24,936 nt of DNA from Phoronis australis (Eukaryota > Phoronida > Phoronidae), in the NCBI GenBank assembly GCA_002633005.1, contig NMRA01001161.1, forward strand, positions 1-24,936, in the 5' to 3' direction. This document shows positions 9,101 through 21,100 of this stretch, in pieces. The notes under the pieces are model-generated. The model was not told the DNA's origin, ran no database searches, and saw nothing but the letters and a program-made list of their open reading frames with translations. The translations under genes and the position numbers were made by a program. How positions within the stretch are numbered: position 1 is the first letter of the stretch; every line of letters starts with the position of its first letter.

Positions 9101-12100
9101 CACAGTAATGAGATTGGTGTGGATTTCAGATGAGGTGCTGCCAGCGGACAGTATTGTAGCGGCATCTGCATACAGAACAATCTTAGAATTTTGAATTGCT
9201 TAGGAGAGATCTTTGACAAAGATTTAAAATAGCAAGGGCCCCAGTATTGACCCCTGTGGAACACCAGTTTTAACAGATTTGAGATCAGTGGCATCTTTTC
9301 GGACACGGGTAGCTTGAGTTCTGTTACCAAGATAATTCTGAAACCACTTGGCTTCAACATCGGCGACGCCATAGGCTTTTAGCTTCTTTAACAAGAGAAT
9401 GTGGTCGTGGGTGTCAAATGCCTTCTTTAGATAAATTAAAACAGCACCAGTCAATAATCCTTGATTCATATTTGTATAAAATGGTCAGTGACATCAAAGT
9501 TAGTAGTTAATGTTGAACGGAATGGTTGGAAACCATACTGGGCATCAGTCAAGAGGTTGTTCGTTTGGAAGGAAGAATGAAGTTGTTTGTGTACCCATTT
9601 TTCAAGGATTTGTGGCATAGATGGCAGAATTGGAATGGGTCTGTAATTTCCGCTGCATGATTTGTCACCGTCTTTGAAAAGTGGAGTAGCAACGGCCGAT
9701 TTCCACTTTGATGGTATGGTTGATGTTTTCAATGATAAATTGATCAGTGAAGTAATGGGCTGAGATATTGTCTCCGAAGATATTTTAAAGATTTTAGTAC
9801 TCATGCACCTATTCCAGGAGCAGAATTGACATCTATTGATTTGAGTTGCTGGCAAACAAACTTAGCGTCATGGAATATAAAGGTTATCTCTTCGCTGACT
9901 GGGAGTGGATATAAATGACTAGTGTTTCCAAATTTTCGTGATAGGTTATGGCCAATATTCGTGAAAAAAGTCGTTAAAGGTACTTGTCATGACTGCGTTA
10001 TCAGATGTCATGCCGTCATCAGTAATCAGCTCAGCGATTTTAGTATTCGATTTCCCTGGCGAAACAGACTTCATAATTTTCCATAAGGATTTACCATCTG
10101 ATTTGTTGTCATTAATTAATGTATTATAATAATCTGCCTTGGCCTGCTTTGTTGCCTCATTTGTTAGATTATGCGCTGTTTTGAATTTGTTCCAGTCACA
10201 AGTATTACGCGAACGTTGAGCAATACGTTTAAGACAATCGCGTCTGCGAGACAATAAAATTAGCTCCTCGTTGTAGCAGAGGGGCGATTTACCCTTGATT
10301 CTTACCTGGATAATAGGTGCATGTTTATCCAAAACATCACAGAAATTTTTCTTAAATTCTGTCCACATAGCCTCAGGATCACCACTTGATGCTAACGCTT
10401 CCCAGTCAATGTTATGTAGCTCACTATCAAAGTAACGGTACGAGCGGGTAGTTGTTATCCGAGGTGGATTTCGGACGTATAGATTTGTAACTTGCGTTTA
10501 TCAGGTTGTGATTCCACGAGAGTTTTCCTTGTTAACATTAGACACAAGAATTAAATCTAAACAAGTTGATGTTTTGTCAGTTACTCTGGTTGGCATGCCT
10601 ATAACATTTTGTAACGAAGCATAAGCTCCCAAAATTTAATCTTTGTAATAGGTTTTTGGAGAGTGCATCTAAGTTAAAAGCACCAGTAATAAAAAAGTCA
10701 CTGGCTTTGCAGTTTCGATTGCCTAAGATCTTTTTAAAATGATCTATTAGCTTTTCCAGGTGATCCGCATTGGACGACGGAGGTCTATAAACCCCACCGA
10801 TGGCAAGGCTCTTTGATTCATGGATCTTGATTTCCAACCATAGTGATTCAATTTGATCATCTTGGCGATCTAATGTGCGGGTTGCTATGGGGGCTCTGGA
10901 GTATATACATGTAGCAAAACCACCGCCCTCTCTGTTTCTGTCCCGTCTTAGAAGAACAAAGCCGTCTATATTAACTTCAGAATCCTCGAACATGATGAGA
11001 GCCGAGTTTCATTTAAACACAAGATATCATTAGTGTTCTGACTCATAATCAGTCTCAGATCGTCAACCCGATCTAGGAGGGAAACGATGTTTAAGTGAGC
11101 AATACGAAAACCCTTAGCGAACTTAAATGAAGACAGTTCGGGATCGCATAGTTCTTTTTCTGAAATGTCCATTTTTTAATGTTTATTACGAAATCTTCAG
11201 TATACAATGAATATACATAACTCAGAAAGCGCCAAGAGGCATTAAATCTGGGCAAATGTCCATTGAGGCACTGGTAGAATCTTTGTCCGTATCTCTGAGG
11301 TACATATTCTCGTGGTTTTGGAATAAGTAGTCATCAAAGTCAAAAGTACTTGACAATGCACTTTCACGTTGGTATACGACTGCTGTTGTATCATCATGAA
11401 GAGCCCCATGGTTTTCAGTCATTGCTTGATCCGGAGTTTTCATCATGTCATTGTTAAGGCTTTCAGCTAAGTTGTCCATTATATAGGCAGATGACTGTAC
11501 AGAGAGGAGGCTGCATTGAATAGACTCACGCTGATTGTCCCGCCAAGTGACGTCACAGCCCGATTTCAGTGGGTTTTCTTGAGCCAACGAAAAGGTGTTC
11601 AAAATCAAGAGCGTGAGAAGATAGGTCGTATGAAATGCTACCATAGTTTTCTAAGTGTCACACGTAGATACAAAAATCGGTGTAATCAAGCTTCTGATCA
11701 CCCTGAATTATCGCAAATTACCAAAAAACGACTCACAGCGCTGAACGCGGCCGTGTTTAAACATAGCCACCGTTTTGAATTCCCACTTGTCTCATACTCA
11801 TTCCAAAATTAACAACAAAATTGTATGCTTGTTTAACAGTTTGAACGTTTCCCGACAATGCTGTACACAACAGTGCTGTCGCTAAGCCAACCTGTTGATA
11901 AGGAGCATTGAGCCCAAACGTTTGTACAACATTGACAATGAACTCTTCCCATACTGAAAACATCGTTTATCTCATCGTAGATGGCATGGCAGAAGACACA
12001 CAAAGTTGGCTGTGGATATAAGTATTGCAAGAAAGCTTATGGAGGGTACGACAGCGACACAAAAACATTTAACAGAGAAATTGCCAACCAGTTCTTCTTC

Positions 12101-15100
12101 GTGTGTAACTATTACCCCTCTGTACATGATCCCGACAGGTAGGTTTCTTTTGACATAACCTTTGTCACGTTATCAAAACAAACGGTCGTAATAGGCTGTT
12201 GCAGTGGACAACACAGTCGCAATGACGAACGGTGGCCAAATGCAGAGAAATATGTCACGTGGTGGGAGGATTCATTAATTAAACGATAACGTTGAAGTTT
12301 GAGTTGGTGGCAGTTTGAATTTTGTCAGCGAATACCAAAACGGTAGATACACTATATTTAAAACCCAGTGGAAACTGGGCTGCAATATGTGTATCAGTTC
12401 TCACCAAAAGTATTCTGTTCCAAAATTGTAGAGTTCTGTCACTGGAATGCCAACTCCGACACGTGACCTACGTATATATGTCCTCTCTTATTAACCCCTG
12501 CAACCCCGAGAGTAGCTGCGAGGCTTGCAGTGGTATTTACCCGCTGCGTGCTTGACTGATTTTGTGCAGTTTTCAATTCAAGCCTAATTTCATTGCTTTA
12601 CTTTCATTTTAATTGTTATTACAGTTTATTAAGCGAGATTCACCTGAGGTACAATTCTATACAAGCGGCGATTACTCGGCAAAGTTAATCCACAAACCCG
12701 ACAGTTATCGTGCTAATTGTTCATTTTTATCAGCACCAACCTGTACTCCTTGGTCGATCCGGGAGTAGCCTCTTATATTTTCAATTCCAGTCGTAGAAAC
12801 ACTTTCAATAACCTATCGTGCTACATGCCTGGATTGTTTCGACAACACATTTTTGGATGATCAAGTCATGTTATAATATTTCACTTAAAGAAGTTATATT
12901 TGGCCTAAATGATCGGTTTAGTTTTTACGTAATGACTCATAAGTGCTTAAGTAGGTCTGTGTGTGTGTGCCATCGTGCGGGCGTCAGTGTGTGCGTGTTA
13001 TTGTTTTCAATTGTTTCTATCATAACAAGAACAACCCTCCTCCACACGAAAAGAGACTATCTGGAGCTACAAAAAGGCAAACTGGACTAAGTTTAAAAAC
13101 TGAAAGAAACACTCTGCAGAGAAACCAAAGCAAGACGTCAACATCAATGTCAGGCGGACATCTAGCTGCATACTCCAGGCAGCACGCCGGAGCATTGCAG
13201 GGGGAAGATGGAGAGACTACAAACCATACTGGAGTGGCCATCTGCAAAATCTCAATGATCTATTAACATCAACCAGAGGGCAACTTGAAAAAGACCCAAC
13301 CCGAAAAACACAGCAATCTATAACAAAGCAAGAGCTGCATCTGATCAGGAAAAGACATTAAAATTCTGCAAGTGCTGGCACGAGAAGATCAGCTCTCTAT
13401 AAACATGGAGAAAGACACAGGGAATCTCTGGTAGCTCACAAAGACCCTAAACGACGACCACCAGTGTACTTCAAGAGCACTGCTTCTAAAAGGAGACTGA
13501 CAGGCTTACACTGAGAGAAGTGTCACATCCCTGCTTTCTGGGAATTTTAGAAACGACAGCTTCCCGGACATACATAAATCCCAACAAAGAAGTTGGAGTA
13601 ACTAAAGAAGAAACAAGAAAAACAAAGTGCCAGTATGACCATGTAAAAACTAAACAGTTCCATGAGATAGCTTAAGACCAAGAAGGCACCCGGAAATGAC
13701 GACATCAGCCATGATATATTACAGCACCTTGATAGTCACAAGAAACATAAGCTTTTGGATATTTACAACCAATCTTGGAGCACGGGTTTTTTTCCAGTAA
13801 GCTGGAAGAAAGCCATAATCATTCCAATCTTGAAGAAGGGGATGGACAAGTAGAGCAAAAGCAGCTATTGCCCCGTCAGCCTTCACAGCTGCTCAAGCAA
13901 ACTCACGAAACGCATGGTCAACAAAAGCCTGCAATATCACCTAGAAAAGAACAAGCTAATAACCTGATTCAGTCAGGGTTCAGAACGAACAGAAGCACAG
14001 ATGACCAGATCACATTGCTCACACAAGACATAAACAATGATTTTCATCAGAACATGAAGACACTAGCAGTCTTTGTGGACCAAACCAAAGCCTTCGAAAA
14101 GGTCTGGAAGGAAGGCTCGCTTCTCCAAAAGTATTCGGCAAAATGTACATGTGTATGCGTGGATTAACAGTTACCTCTTTCAATGATGTGGAGCAGACGA
14201 CGCACTCATCGTAGTACGGAGAATTGAATACCCTCATACGAAGTCACTTTAGAAATGCCTGGAGGGAACGCCTACGTCTGGGGATTAAACAAGACTATGT
14301 CTACCAGCTTGACCGCCAAGAACAAGTCACTATCTTCAGGCTAAGAACTGGCCACTGCCAGTTGCTCTCCCACATGCATCGCCTGGAAATTTCTCACATA
14401 AACGAGTGCCCCTGTGGCGCTGGCCCCTAGACATCTGAGCATTTATTGCAGAGCTGCTTCACGTTTGATACCCTAAGGTGCCAGACATGGCAGGTCCGAT
14501 GGAAGTCACAGTAAAACTGTGGGGACAGACAGGATCATTGCGACGAACCGCAGACTTTGCCCAAAAGACCAGACTGGCCACTTAAGGTACGTCGCCTGGA
14601 ACGCAGAACAAGAAGAAAAAGAAGAAGAAGCCATCCAGCTAGTAGTTTTCAGACAATCGTCAAAATACCACTAGGTGTACCACTGTGTGTTGAACTCCGT
14701 CAGACCCCGAAATCTGACACAACGTGTAGTTCTTATAGTTTCCTCGTCGTAAAACTTATTATTATGTTACGAATTGAAAGCAGTTGCTATCATTTGTTGT
14801 GACGAATACGCAACCTCGTGTAAGAGAAGAACAGTTGGTTGAAGATTCGGGGGAACAGAAACTGGCCAAATGGTGACGGCGTCGAAAGCCATCTCGAAAG
14901 AGCGCACTGCAATTTTAGCAGCAGATGAATAGTCCACTCAAAAAGAACGTTGCACCTTTTTGACACAAATGTTGTATCAGGTTTTATTAGGTATTTTTTT
15001 ACTCACATCGGTGGAATGCTGTGGATTTGCGAAAAAGGCTAGAACAGATCTTGATGATTGGGAATTCGGTCGCCAATCCTTTTCGTGGTTACAAATCTAT

Positions 15101-18100
15101 TCCATGTACCACACATGACGGATGGGCGAGGAAGTTGCACAAATGTATAACATTGGCGCTTACACTGTTGCACCCGTACACCCGCAACGCGACGTTTTAG
15201 CCCAGAGACCGATAAGTAACCTACGTCTAACAAGTGACACTCAGCTGTTGCGAAGTGAGGGTTAGAGGAAATTTCGTTGGCACGATGATTTCATATGTAC
15301 CAATTTACGCTGCTTGGTTGAGAATTTCTCTGGGGGACTCGAAAGGGCTAAGAATTACGAGCAGTGTAATTTACGTAGTAATCTTGAATTACTTTCTTTG
15401 GAATGCAACAAAAAACAATGTTTTACTGAAAATACTTGTAGTTCTGGTGTCAATATGGTATTGGGTTACTGGAGGTTAACTTTAATTGAGGACGCGCAAT
15501 AATCGCAAGTTCAACAAACGGCATATGATTGCACGGACATTCATACGCTTTGAAAAGAAACCCTACCAGTTTCAATTAAAACAACATTTTAATTCAGTAA
15601 CAATTATGTGACATTTCTCTCGCTTGTGTACTGTCGATCTCCAAATTAAATGCGGTAACATGTCTTCGGGATAGCCTTCTTTAGCAAACGATATTTTTAG
15701 TTGTTTAAAACAAGTTTTATGGTTTCACCTTATTTTCATTTTGTATAAATTCTCGTTTGGTTTTGAGTAAAAGCATTATTTTTAGCAACAATAACTCGGC
15801 GTTTTTTAAAGCGTAACTTCCTCCGTCCAGGGGCCTTTAACATAGAAAGTAGTTACATAGCCGAGTCGAGTCGAGAAAGATAGATCGATTTAATGTTTAT
15901 TAATGAGTATGTGGTGCCAATAGATTATTACATGTTATTTAAAGCCCTCGTGGGTTTTGTAGAATTATTATCCGAGGGCGATAATTATCCAAAATATACT
16001 CGAGCTCTCGATTACGGGGGATAAGGACTGAAAACATGTAATGATCCATTTATAACTCTGTATGAATGCTAGATTAAATTATCCACAGCAAGTTTAACGG
16101 ACCCATTTTCTAATTAGTCTTTGTGCTTACAGGTTAGACGGTTTTGAATCAGTGAAATTATTTCCCTTACCTGAGAAATAAAAATTGCTTATCATTTAAA
16201 TTGTTTCTGGTAGAATCATCAACAGCTGGTATGGCTCATTATGCAATTAGGTTCAAAAATGGCAGAATTGCAAAAAGTTCTAATAACTGTAAATTTCATA
16301 GCAAATCCACACGCGGTAACAAACACATGTGCATAAGTCTCACGCATGCGTGGCGCAAACTCAGCCGCCCCGAAATCGGAGTTAGCATTCCAGAGATGGA
16401 ATTCTAAGCAAAAATTGACTTCACTATCTCTTAATAAGATTTCCGGCAGTGAAAAATATTTAAGTTATATCTGCAACCTGTTCGAAGTGAACCTGATAAA
16501 ACAAATCCCCGAAACTTGCTTCACATTTAAAAAATCAAGCCTTAACCATATTTCGAAGAAATGCTATTCATTATTTTTATAGGGAATCAACATTCGTAGA
16601 TATTTTAGGATTTTTCTCCGTGCAATGCGATTCATTTTTCTCATGAAAATTGCACACATTGTAAAACTATTGTGTTAATTTCATAATTTTTTAAGCATGG
16701 CTCTCGACATGTTTTGTTATTATAAAAATCATGATGGCAAATGCAAGTATTCAACATATTTTTTCCATTCCAGTTACCATCGCACGAGCTCCCAACCATA
16801 TGGCCCGGGTTTGTATCATTTTGCAAGCGTGATAGCAATTTCACCTATGTCATTTCACCTTGGCATCAACAGACTCTTGACGTGATGTTGAGACCTGTGC
16901 ACAGCTGCTATAACATATTTAGCTTTTGAAGGATTTGAAAAGGTCTAGCTTCCTATTTTTGTGAGCAACAGAAAACAATTGACGTGCCCAAACCGACCTC
17001 TTCTTCTGAATCATAGATCCTAGATATACACTAACGATAAGAAGAAGTCAGCGACCATCTTAGTCTTGGCACGCATTATTACAAGTTGAGTGAAAAAGTA
17101 AACATTTAAGAAAAAGTGCAACTAATGACCCAATTAGTGCAACAAATGTCCTTAATTATGGGACTGAGTTGTGATCATAGATAATAATCATTAATTTCGA
17201 GATCGTGTGTGTACGTAGCTCAATATTAAGGTTTGTCTCTCACTAGACAACTAATACCTTACTTTGTAAACGGTCACGTTGCCTTACGCCAGTGTACAGA
17301 AGTTGAAAATGTATGTTCAAACCTGTGCGAGAAAAATATTTGGAAAACAAATAACTCTTGAGCCTGATCGTTTCCGGTGTATTGCGAGTCACAGAGAGAA
17401 GTGAATTACATTCAAGGCTTTCCATAGAGCTCAGAATCACAACTGTCTAGCTCACAATACAGAAGAGTCGAAATTCTACTTGATGACCTGATAAACGCGC
17501 ATAATGATCCTACCATATGGAATTGAACATTACTTTATTGTACTAATCGTTGGCATCAAGCATAAGCTCAAAATTTATGTTTGCACCGCCCGACCTTCGA
17601 TTTATTTACCCTTATTGAGCTACTTGTTCACTGAAGTTAATAATGTATTTGTGCAAAACTGAAATAAAATACATTTTAAAGAGTAGATAACACTTGCACC
17701 AGTTAACAATTTCCGGTGCAGCATGACCCTGAGTAGTACAAAGATATGAATTACATTGAAGATATGGATATTTCTGAAAGTCACAAAGGTATACCTGTCG
17801 CCACACAGCAATGCGAGCTGGAGGAAAAAGTCGAAAATTCCGAAAAATCTTCCTAATGACTCCTTGAATGCGCCATGTTAAAGGCGAAGGCAACCTTTTT
17901 CCATGTTATTTTGAGCTAAAATAAGGTTGGTTGGTTATCCTAGACATATTTTCCACTTAATTACAGCTTTTCGTAATTTTATAAATTACTCTTCCGCTAA
18001 TCCGGAAGTGACGTTATAGGAGGCAAGCGTTTCCCGCCACTTGGTTTTGCGTTGACTTTACCGTGCGAATCTGTTCTATTCTACTTTTGTTTTGTGCTGT

Positions 18101-21100
18101 TTTTCAACAACTGTCTCCACCACTTTCCATCGGCGAGTATTCTGCGGCAAGATAGGTTAGTAGAGAACTCAACTACGTTGGATTTAGGGATTGTTTAGTG
18201 TGTTGTAAGCTGAAAACGGCTGGAGTCGTTGACCCGTATCACAGTGACAGAAGTGTGAGTGACGGAGACCTTGTTCACAGCAGTGGTGACGAGGAATTTT
18301 TTCACGGACATTCAGTGGGTGGGTACATGTTTGAGCCCGAGTATAACGAGGCAGAGTACGCACAGGCACAGGCAGCTGTTGAGAGAAACGAAGAGGCTAC
18401 TGAAGACAGACGTGGTGACACATCTTGGTGCAAATGCACTGTGTGCGTTGTTATGCCTACCTCAATGGAATGCTTGTGCTGTTCGCGGATCGACGAGGCC
18501 AAGCCAGTACTGGACATGGTTAAGTGGACCTCCGGCATACCACGGACACAGGAACAACTGTCCCACTTGCCAGAGTGTCCCGCGACACACTCCCACTGGA
18601 TGGTGACCTGAGCACCCAAACTGCTTACACCGTGTCGCGTGACTCCCTCGCCACACACCCGGCACCTTCTAAATAGCTCCAACACTTTAGACAAGTCCAC
18701 AATAAACTTATCAAAGTTTGGCTCACCGATCTGTTCACTGGACGACGAACTGTCCTCTTCACTGGGTGTCGAACTGAGTCACTACTCAATATCGCTGCAG
18801 GGCTGCTTAGAGGCTCTGGGCTGGACAAAACAGCACAGGGCGAATCACTACTGGTTCCAGGAATTGCACGCTCTGGGGGTACGTTTGGAGGCACGGGTGA
18901 CAGTAGATGAAGTGTCTCCACTGGCTCCAGTCACTGTACTGGCCACAGCTCGCGAGGCTTCTCGCTTCAAAAATGCACTTCTCGGGGGTGGCGACGGGGC
19001 ACTGCCGGGAATCAACAAAGACGGAATGGCATCCTTCTTCAGACGTTGTTTCGCAGGGACCTTCATCAGTTCAGCGTACAAATCCCTTTCGTAATCGGAC
19101 GGCAGAAAGTGCTTGCCACACACATGGTAATTCTCCACTGCTTTGTACGTTGCGTGGACGGGTAACGCTGCGTTCTTCACACGAACGAGCCAAGTACGGC
19201 GAAGTGTGTCATCCATCGGAAAACGATGCAAAGGTACTCCCAAAGAACGCGTGAGCCGATAATTAGTACATCCTGGTACGCAGCAACAGTGTGGCATGTT
19301 GACTGACTAGTAAATGAAAGCAAACGACGACGGAACTTAACACAACCGAGGTAGAACAATGACTGACTCGGCAGCTCTCACAGTCAGACTATATGAAAAG
19401 AAATTGGCGCGAAATGCTTGCCTCCTAAAACGTCACTTCCGGAGTAGCGGACGAGTGATTAATAAAATTACGAAAAGCTCTAATTAAGTGGAAAATATGT
19501 CTAGGATAACCAACCAACCCTATTTTAGCTCAAAATGACATGGAAAAAGGTTGCCTTCGCCTTTAAGTGCACAGAGACCAGCGGCCGATTGCATGAAACT
19601 GTTCCAACATGAACTGAAATATATTTCCTAAATTCCTGGTGCATTTGTTGATCTTGTTCACACACTAATGTTAATCTTCCCAGCATGTTCTTTTGTTGTG
19701 ATTTTAATGTAAAAAATCGGGGACTTTTTCATGCAATGCCATTAGTCTAAGGAATAGATTCCAATCCTATTAATTTTCAATAATATTAAGAGTTCATCAT
19801 GTAGTTTACATCCAACATGTTCCGAAGCTAAAACTTTGCGTGGCAGTTAAGATAAAATATTACAAGGCCAATCGGTGTAAGGATGCATGGCTGAGCCCCT
19901 GTTGGGTTTCTTGAATACACCCGGCCAACGATAGATGGAACAAATTCCAACAACGGCCTCAGCAGGCATACTGTTGCAGGTTAGACCTTAAAGTTTAAAT
20001 GGGATGAGCTCAGGATCCGCCTCAAGAGGTTAAAAGACTGGCTTGCTTTTTTCGCAATGTTGTTTATATGAAAAAAACTGGACATTATGGGGAGTGGTTG
20101 TAAGGAGCTTAACAAATTGCCCTGCTAAAGTCTAATACTGTGAGATGACATTCTCCACATAGGTCTATTCACCATTGGAGGTTGTCAAGTTCGGTAGTAA
20201 ATTCAACCACCTGTCTTTCTTAGGACTTACTGTCACAAATACCATAATGATTGGCACAAAGTATCTCACGTGAATCAGTTTGGCTCATAACGGAGCGAGA
20301 AGTGATATTTTCCGTAATTTTGCAGACCCTTGAGCGAGCTTGTGAAATACGTCCTCATTTACAGATTGCCTGACGACTCCAGGTGAGGAAGAATGCAACA
20401 AGAGAGGCACGTACAACTTCCAAACATGCGAGTGCACGTGCAAGGTCGGCTTCTCTGGCAAGTGGTGCGAGTTTAAAGGTGAGTCAGAAGCTGCTAATTT
20501 TTGACTTTGCGTCACACTCCAAAAGCTTGCAAGGTTGCTAGCCGACAAATATCGATGAGGTGTAACAGTTGCTTTTGAAAGTTTCGAGGGAGAAGTTGTG
20601 TTTCGGACAAATACTGCTACTATTGGGCCAATTACAGTATAGCCTTGTTCCACCTTCAAGAATGCAAACCGAAAATACAGCCAAGTTCTTGACATTGCTG
20701 ACCTTATTATGTAAGAAGTCTTGAAAGTTAACTTGCCTATTAGTTGTCGTTACTTTGCGGTTTAATGTTGAACTTCGCCTGGTTAAACTGGCTAAAAACG
20801 AAAATCGAGTTAAGACTAATTTTCATCGAATCGAACTCAAAATAGTCTTAATATTCTGTCTATATATGTTTATTCAATTACGAGTCAAAAACAATGCCAG
20901 CGGTGTCACTTTGATATCAAAATTTTAACTATACATTAGTGTATACTGGAGTACTGGTTAAAATATACTTCAAAAACGCGCGAGATGTTTAACAAAAGTA
21001 TGTCTCCAAAAGCCAACAATGAACCAGTCGACTTTCTCTGAATGCAATCAACCGTGATGAGATCTTTCAAAAACAAAAGTGTTTCATCCACGTACAGCAC

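Larger units (their letters stand above)
7870..11700 (-). mobile_element. CR1/L2-like LINE, nearly full length, dead
   Basis: A non-LTR retrotransposon read right to left. In order it has a leading frame (11644-11222), apurinic-type endonuclease (11172 to about 10400), linker (10368-9946), reverse transcriptase (9855 to about 9100), and a C-terminal region (8926 to about 8402). A 3' UTR of roughly 500 bases follows. The 3' end at about 7880-7960 is typical of CR1-like elements: a GGGGCCCCC...GGGGCTACCC stem-loop, then AATAAATTAATAAAATATA. The exact 5' end is uncertain (about 11700-11760). Multiple frameshifts, stops and catalytic changes show it is inactive. It lies antisense within the CAP gene's intron. 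Confidence 0.85.
13030..14631 (+). mobile_element. RNase-H-group (I/Nimb-like) LINE, truncated
   Basis: A degraded non-LTR retrotransposon without its endonuclease. The linker reads SCILQAARRSIAGG then WRDYKPYWSGHLQNL (about 13150-13270). RT motifs follow: KKAPGNDDISHDIL, FPVSWKKAIIIPILKKGMD, SGFRTNRSTDDQITLLTQ and LAVFVDQTKAFEKVWKEG (13675-14145), in several frames. The RT core after this is deleted, and the sequence jumps to a post-RNase-H tail: TIFRLRTGHCQLLSHMHRL, CPCGAGP (14224-14430), and LWGQTGSLRRTADFAQKT (to about 14575). It ends in an AAG-rich tail (14605-14630), as such elements often do. Clade is judged from the tail; RNase H itself is lost. Confidence 0.8.
17882..19562. mobile_element. 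TTAA-flanked Kolobok-like DNA transposon
   Basis: A 1681-bp element bounded on both sides by TTAA (17878-17881 and 19563-19566), the expected target duplication. Its terminal inverted repeats are about 157 bp (17882-18038 and 19406-19562), start AGGCGAAGGCAACCTTTTTC, and match at roughly nine positions in ten. Inside are two convergent genes: a P2X7-C-like cysteine-rich ORF (+) and a THAP ORF (-). TTAA targets are used by Kolobok and piggyBac. The THAP domain and a non-CCC terminus favour Kolobok. No DDE transposase is visible, so this is probably a non-autonomous deletion derivative. It sits in the intron before the EGF exon. Confidence 0.85.

Noticed and set aside
11757-12030. Two overlapping - strand open frames next to the CAP exon
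   Set aside because: One lies across the CAP exon acceptor and exon in antisense and the other has no domain. They may be the LINE 5' end or chance.
18302-18700. Cys-rich - strand open frame under the P2X7-C-like ORF
   Set aside because: Its cysteines arise antisense to the + strand ORF, which alone matches a known domain.
20285-20695. 136-codon - strand open frame over the EGF exon
   Set aside because: It is the antisense shadow of the EGF-like exon, which has splice sites and conserved cysteines.
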